Assembly (NCBI GenBank): GCA_020466095.1
Contig: CM035808.1
Coordinates: forward strand, 10,903,163 to 10,967,162
Source of the DNA: Chlorops oryzae
Lineage: Eukaryota > Arthropoda > Insecta > Diptera > Chloropidae
Length of the DNA: 64,000 nucleotides
Reading direction: 5' to 3'
Under the pieces are notes generated by a model. The model ran no database searches. It was not told where the DNA came from and saw only the letters and a list, made by a program, of their open reading frames with translations. Made by a program: the position numbers and the translations under genes. Below, piece after piece: positions 58,977-64,000 of this stretch. Each line of letters opens with the position of its first letter. Positions within the stretch are counted from its first letter, which is position 1.

Positions 58977-59049
58977 GGCAGAAGAGATCATTTCGCAGAC
59001 GAGGGTTTGGATAGCCCTGCACTTTCTTCGATTTCAGATGCATATTCAT

Positions 59050-59160
59050 TAGAGTGGGTCAATTTGTATGGACGAAAAAAACTTGATAGGGAGTATATCA
59101 AAATCGTAATCTACGGAAAAATCTAAGCAACTTTACCGAAGAAACTATAGGTCTAAAACC
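59050..59160. repeat. Single arm of the AGNGNGGGTC palindromic family
   Basis: AGAGTGGGTCAATTTGTATG, ATCAAAATCGTAATCTACGG and AAACTATAGGTCTAAAACCA follow the order of the left arm of 25541-25864; no opposite arm is seen. Confidence 0.45.
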
Positions 59161-60896
59161 AAAACTGACCTCCCGCTTTTCGATCCAAAGTTTTTCTTAA
59201 GAATTTGAATGTATTGGGTATACATATTCAAAATTCGAAATTTGAAGTAAAAAAATTTGAATTGGGAAAAAAATTAAGCATATTATTAGGCTGTTTTTTT
59301 TTTGAAGGCAATTTCAATACATTTATTTAAATTGTGAATATCACAGATTAGTCTGCAAATCTATTTTGCTGTCCAGAGCAGTAGCTACTCCGTGCAGTAA
59401 ATTCTTTGACTTGAAAAAATTTGGCAAGCACTGACACATATTCTCGCCATTTTTGGCATCAGAAAGACATTCATTCTGCCTTTCTAATTTCTTTCGTTAA
59501 ATTTCTCAGTAAGTATTTTATCTTTGCATGGTATACGGTATAAAGAATTATTTGTTTTTTAACTTTCGCGCACCCCAAAAAACCACTTGAGTGACTACAT
59601 ACCTCTCAGCGTTCTACATTAGTAATTATTTTAATGCGTCTTAAGCACGTAATTAATTAGCAACCATTACGAATTCGGCGTGCACAGTTTCTATGACTTG
59701 TAATTAGAAATGTACGAAGAGTTTTCGGTTTCACTCGAAAGCTCTTTCAACCGGCAAGGTGTCGGCATCCTTGCAATTTCTGCTGCAATTCGAAACTGAA
59801 AGACCCTTTCGGATTCGCTTCGGGCAATTTTAATAATTCTTCATTATACGAGTACGTACATATCTAGAGGTAATAAATTATGCAATTTTATGTTCATAAA
59901 AATTGCTAATTCAAACTTTTCAAGTAGTTTTTATTCTTGTTAAATCAGTTTTTTTTTTTTTAAATATTTCTAAGGAGCGATGTAGAGTGAAGTGAAACTA
60001 AAGCGAATAAATACATCACATGATATACGAGCGGGAGAACTTCATTTAAAAGTTTCATAATAAAATCTAATAAATTTGAATTTATGAAAGTAATATGAAT
60101 ATGCGAAGTCTGATAGCTAGAAAAGAGGTCATCCGTAGGTGACGAGCTCGTTATCCTTCCAGGAATCTACGAAATGAGTAAAAGACAAGGAAATATTCTA
60201 CATAATGGGAGTCATTGGATTAGGGAATCATCTTGTGTGCGTCTCTGAATTAAAATAAATTTTGAACAAGTCATTTTGGATACTTATATAAAAACATATA
60301 AAATGTATGACTGATTCTAGGAAGTCCACTATGAGAGGAAGAATTTTTGAGAATAATATAAAGCAGTAAGCTCCCACACTCTTCAAGCAGACAATGAGTT
60401 TCACCATTTGGGAATAATGGAAGATGGTCGACCCTTTGCTCTTCATAAGGACGGAGGATGTTGTGCAATTGGTGATAAAAGCCCCTATAATTCAAGGTAA
60501 TTGTGGACGGAACTTATAGGCCTCTTGAATAAGCCCGGCCCAAGGGAAAATTAACCCTATGCAACCCCTCTTCTAAGAGCCTTTTAAGAGTTTAAAAAAC
60601 TCAAATTGTAGAAGAAATCTTTTTTTTTTTTTTACAAACCGTGCTGGCCAAGCTACAGTTAGACTGTAGGAACAATTATTGCCTCATAAATAACGTTCCA
60701 GAAAATGGATATCTTTTTATGAATCAGTCAAAGAAACTGAAGAAAGCTACAATATAGGGATTCATTCAGCTTCGGAAACTTTTCGCGACGAGAAATTTGC
60801 CACTGAACTGTCAAAATTTATATGAAAATTTTCGATGGGAAAAGTTACAAGGACATTTTCAAAGCTGCATGAATCCATAAAGTAATAACTGATAAC

Positions 60897-61124
60897 CCGG
60901 GCTCGAATTTTGTTGCATTTATAAATTAAAAGCATACTTTATGGGGTAACAATTTTTTCTTACCAACATTTTGCGAATAAGTTTAGCAAAGTTGAACTTC
61001 AAATCGCTTTACTAAGTTCAAAATGAATTCATATTGAAGTTAAAAATCGCTTTGAATCTTAACTTTGTTTGAGTTGAACAAATTTTTACTCCATAAAGTA
61101 TGCTTTAAATTTATAAATGCCCTG
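60897..61124. mobile_element. hAT-like MITE, CAGGGCTCGG family, copy 6
   Basis: 228 bp; left end CCGGGCTCGAATTTTG, right end ATAAATGCCCTG; arms AAAGCATACTTTATGG / CCATAAAGTATGCTTT. Flanked by CTGATAAC (60889-60896) and CTGATTAC (61125-61132), 7 of 8 bases equal. Confidence 0.82.
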
Positions 61125-61289
61125 CTGATTACACTGTGATAGTCCAAGAACAAGACGGACGAAAAATAAGATCCTAAAAGTATGCAATTATATGTTTAAT
61201 AAAATCATGGTTTGTGAACTTTAAAGGGCTCTACGCTCTAAAGCAACAAGTAAATTTCCTATACCAAACATATGTAGAAAAAACGAAGA

Positions 61290-61500
61290 AGTACTTTGGC
61301 TTACTTTCGCTACTTGAATGCATACGCTAATTACAAGTAATCGGACTCACAGGGTTGCATTTAAGCCATACAATTTCTATATTTCTGTTGAACTGCCATC
61401 GAAATTTCAACTCTGATTTTCTTTCTTCAAAAGAATGAGCTCGTTACTTCCTTTCAATTTACTTTAACAGCGTTGAGTCCTTAAGAGCCTATACTGAGAT
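61290..61500. repeat. ~215-bp repeat, copy with 39225-39440
   Basis: In-order match to 39225-39440 (ACTTTCGCTACTTGAA, CTCACAGGGTTGCAT, GAGCTCGTTACTTCC). Confidence 0.65.
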
Positions 61501-61875
61501 ATGCAGTAACTACTTGCACATTAGGAGCCTATTCGCTACAACGTCGTAAAGTGTGAGAGAGACAACTATATTCACGCTTCCTTAATTTTTTAAAGTATGC
61601 CAATAAATTAACACCTTCGAAGTCGGTGTCAGTATTTACTTTGAAAAATGTGCCGCAATCAGCTGTCCTGGCATTTACTTCGCATAAAAAATGGACATAT
61701 TCATATCTATGGCGAAGTAAAGCAGGAACTTCACATGCAACCCTGCGCTTTTGATTACATGACATCTCAGTATAAGCGAAAGTAAAGTATTTACTTCGAA
61801 GTACTTTTCAATTTTTTTTTGCACGTATTTCTTGTGGGCGCTTTACTTACTGCATATCTCAGTATAGGCTCTAAA
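61485..61875. mobile_element. Inverted-repeat element, AGAGCCTATACTGAG ends
   Basis: About 25 bases at 61485-61511 (AGAGCCTATACTGAGATATG...) are exactly inverted at 61849-61874. The interior has GCAACCCTGCGCTTTTGATT inverted relative to the GTAATCGGACTCACAGGGTT of the repeat just upstream (61290-61500), so the two may form one larger palindrome. Confidence 0.6.
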
Positions 61876-62417
61876 CGTGAATATCTCTTAGATGCGGGAT
61901 CTTGTCAGAATGGTGTTTCGTAAAGAATTTCTTGGGACCAGTGCGGAACACGAGTTTTCCACTCATAAATAATTTAGAGCAAAAAACTATCACAGTGTAT
62001 TCAAAAAATAATTAAAAAGGATTTAACTTGAAAAGATTTTCAATTGAAAAAAAAAAGAAAAATGATTTTATCGAACAATTTCCGTTGAAAATTATTGCCT
62101 AAAATTTTGAGCTCCATAAAATTATCGTGCATTTTTCTTTCTCCATTCAATTAAAAATGACAAATGAAACAAAACAAAAAGAATCTTCGTCTCCAACTAC
62201 AGAAAACAATATCTAAAGTTTTTTTTTTCTTTTTAGCTCACCATGTATAAAGAATCAATAAAACTAAAGGGTGATTGAATTAAATTGCACACAAAATGAA
62301 AACATTGTCAACAAATCTGCTAAGCGTTCAAATCGTTGGCGAACGGCGAAAGGACGAAAAATCTTTTGATTTCCATTTCAAATAGAAAATAGGAGAAGAC
62401 TCGACGCACATTTAGAT

Positions 62418-62663
62418 ATGTATAATTACGACCCACTTTTGTTGGCAGCGAGACTGCAAAAGTCGCGTGACTTCATAAAACCAAACAAACGAATACGATC
62501 AATAAACGAGGAAATGCTTGACAACGAAAAGAGTAAAAGTCGAAAGGTCAAATCCATACACCATGGTGCACCATCCCGATACGCCAGAGCTCATGAAAGC
62601 GAAGCAGACCCAGTAAGCACGCGCCTCGTCTATAAAAACAGCGACAGCGACAACGACAGCTAG
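62418..62663 (+). CDS. Hypothetical small ORF or first exon
   Basis: An 81-codon ATG frame with balanced, charged composition (starts MYNYDPLLLAARLQ, ends in an Asp/Ser/Asn repeat NSDSDNDS), in a locally GC-richer stretch. GTAAGC after GAC CCA (62611) is a possible internal donor, and GTAAGT lies just after the stop (62671). I recognise no domain. It could be a first coding exon of another gene or a chance frame. Confidence 0.25.
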   Translation: MYNYDPLLLAARLQKSRDFIKPNKRIRSINEEMLDNEKSKSRKVKSIHHGAPSRYARAHESEADPVSTRLVYKNSDSDNDS

Positions 62664-63064
62664 TTGGGTGTAAGTATAAACGTCGCTCTTGTTGTCAGAC
62701 TTTTTGTCGATTTAGCTTTAGTTTTCGTCTTTGTTTTTTCCTCCGCTCTAGTTTTTGTTGTTGTTGCTAGTAGTGTTGTCATACCAACTTAATTACGAAC
62801 ACTATAAGAAAGAAAATGGTGGAGTTTCGCGTGAGTTCCAAGAAGAAAAGTGTTGGCGTGAAATCGGTTTTTCCAGCGAAAAATTCTTCTCCAATGAATA
62901 TATTATATGTTTACCCTGCAGTAATGAGCCGGTCAATTTCCTAAGAAGAACTGGCTTTTGACTAGTCCAAATCCTACCGGTTATATTATGGCTGTTCGCT
63001 CCATTAAACTCGGCTAGCCGGAAGTCGGTAATCAACGGGTTGGTTTAAGGGTAATCTGGCTTCA

Positions 63065-63364
63065 GTGAAATTAAAGATTAAATCTGATTTCTACAAGCAG
63101 GCACGCAAGGCATGGGCAGGGGAAGATTCCTGCCTCACCTCAAGATTGATGTGGGTAGACCTAGATAGCAGAAGTTGCAGATCGGAGGAGGAAGAAGAAT
63201 CAGTGAGCCACCTCATGTGTCACTGCCCGGGCCTAGCCAGGAAAAGATCCAGGCTACTCGGCTCCTTCTTCTTTTCCTCCCTCACCGAGCTATCATCTGT
63301 TCGAATAAAAGACATGGCTCGCTTCATAAATGAGTTCAGTTGGCTCCACCAAACGGGTAACTAG
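63065..63364 (+). pseudogene. R1/Jockey-type LINE ORF2 C-terminus (5'-truncated)
   Basis: The frame has KAWAGEDSC, then EEEEESVSHLMCHCPGLARK and RSRLLGSF. The C...E-E-x-x-x-H-L-x-x-x-C-P-x-L-x-x-x-R pattern is the Cys/His motif at the C-terminus of R1- and Jockey-related non-LTR retrotransposon polymerases. The reverse transcriptase and endonuclease parts are missing, as in usual 5' truncation. There is no natural ATG; the frame simply begins within the fragment. Confidence 0.75.
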
Positions 63365-63462
63365 GGAGGCATGCCTTCCCACGTGGCATCACAACGGGCC
63401 CACACGCGTCCTAAGTGTGTCCCCTTAAAGGGGGCAGCCACCCTAACCTAACCTAAGCTAAG
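63365..63462 (+). mobile_element. LINE 3' UTR and terminal CCTAA repeat
   Basis: After the stop comes GC-rich sequence with GGCATCACAACGGGCCCACA and a CCCCTTAAAGGGG hairpin, ending in CCTAACCTAACCTAAG. Short tandem tails of this kind are seen at the 3' ends of R1-clade and related LINEs. Confidence 0.65.
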
Positions 63463-64000
63463 GGTAGTCTGTACATGACACTTTCATCAACTTAGAATGT
63501 ATATAAGAAAATGATTTTTTACTTTCCTTATTTAACTCTCCTAAAACCAGACAAAATTACGACAATTGATCCAAAAATAATCCCTTTTGCGGACTAGTCC
63601 CTCTCCAATGACAGGCCCGTGTTAAAAAGGTCAGTTGAATACATTAGAAGTGGAATTATGAGAAAACAAGTACTGGTAACATGAAGGACTGACCGAAGGC
63701 TACACTTTGGGTCAGTCCATATTACTGCAGGGTATATACAGATATCCATATCCACATATATGTGCTTGTGTGTGAGTGTGTTTGTGTGGGCCACGCGCTC
63801 ATATGACGTTTTCGGTTGAATTGATATCTGGACAAGGGGCTTTTTGATTTAAGACTACAGCCTTTCAGGTTTATTCACACACATTTACGCATCGGTATAA
63901 CGACGTCATTTATTTACGCCATTTATGTCAATTAACGAGGATTTCCGTGCAAAAGAGTAAGGAAATCGAAATCCTTTATTACACCTTGAGTATACCAAAA
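63463..64000. other. Right edge, no gene seen
   Basis: AT-rich sequence with GT-rich simple repeat (about 63760-63790). No coding signal or element ends that I can support. Confidence 0.5.

Larger units (their letters stand above)
38485..63064. other. Region without an established gene (upstream or 5' intron)
   Basis: About 24.6 kb with no confident coding exon. It holds the repeats and elements listed separately, and three weak exon candidates (48243-48446 plus, about 51037 minus donor, 62418-62663 plus). Stretches 41400-42750, 43620-44390, 45060-46190, 47500-48040, 50140-51030, 53590-54360, 56500-58200 and 59280-60890 show nothing I can name beyond AT-rich sequence and a (GT)n run at 47691-47718. 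Confidence 0.6.

Noticed and set aside
61529..61765. 78-codon minus-strand frame
   Set aside because: It lies wholly inside the 61485-61875 inverted-repeat element and has no known motif.
1..64000. CRISPR arrays, rRNA, operons
   Set aside because: No regularly spaced direct repeats with unique spacers, no rRNA-like blocks; intron-exon structure shows a eukaryotic sequence.

Overview
The window looks like a piece of an insect chromosome, most likely from a higher fly (Diptera: Brachycera). It is AT-rich, its introns are short to very long, its coding exons carry the polyAsn, polyGln and polyThr runs typical of flies, and it is crowded with small terminal-inverted-repeat (TIR) elements. I cannot name the species. 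No bacterial, viral, CRISPR or rRNA signal was seen.

One large gene fills positions 1 to about 38,500 on the minus strand and runs off the left edge. I could place eleven coding exons by matching GT/AG splice sites and codon phase. The predicted protein has a signal peptide (exon 1, 37195-38062), a low-complexity N-terminal region, two divergent CUB domains and the start of a C-type lectin domain (exon 3, 16233-17663). Then come the end of that lectin domain (exon 4), a CUB domain (exons 5-6), a second lectin domain (exons 7-9), two CUB domains (exon 10), and the start of another CUB domain (exon 11) at the window edge. About 1,860 codons are visible without exon 2. It should be a secreted or cell-surface adhesion/recognition protein. 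I do not recognise a gene name with confidence. Two CUB domains carry long low-complexity insertions in the same loop, one very basic with several furin-like sites. Exon 2 (24180-24849) is coding-like, but its phase does not fit exon 3, which suggests an alternative or terminal exon or an unseen exon.

Introns: 182-1183 holds a 154-bp CAGTGAAAC element; 2699-3243 and 3476-3819 hold simple repeats; 3944-5486 and 5641-12070 hold TIR elements and older repeats; 12745-13591 is almost entirely a TTAA-flanked piggyBac-like element; 14102-16232 is almost entirely a TA-flanked 1.9-kb element; 17664-24179 and 24850-37194 are repeat-rich.

From about 38,500 to 64,000 there is no gene I can establish. 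This stretch may be 5' intron or intergenic DNA. It holds TIR elements, a decayed Tc1-type transposase fragment (40279-40555), a R1/Jockey-type LINE 3' end (about 63065-63462) and a few weak exon candidates.

The mobile fraction is the most distinctive part. A CAGGGCTCGG-ended hAT-like MITE occurs six times, four with visible 8-bp target duplications. A Harbinger-like element sits inside a hAT-like one (21249-21732). A hAT-like element carries TATCGATA motifs (58254-58976). A TACACYGA-ended group includes one member with two tRNA-like stretches and another built from GAAGAAATTTCTTC units. All calls come from reading the sequence; no database search was possible.
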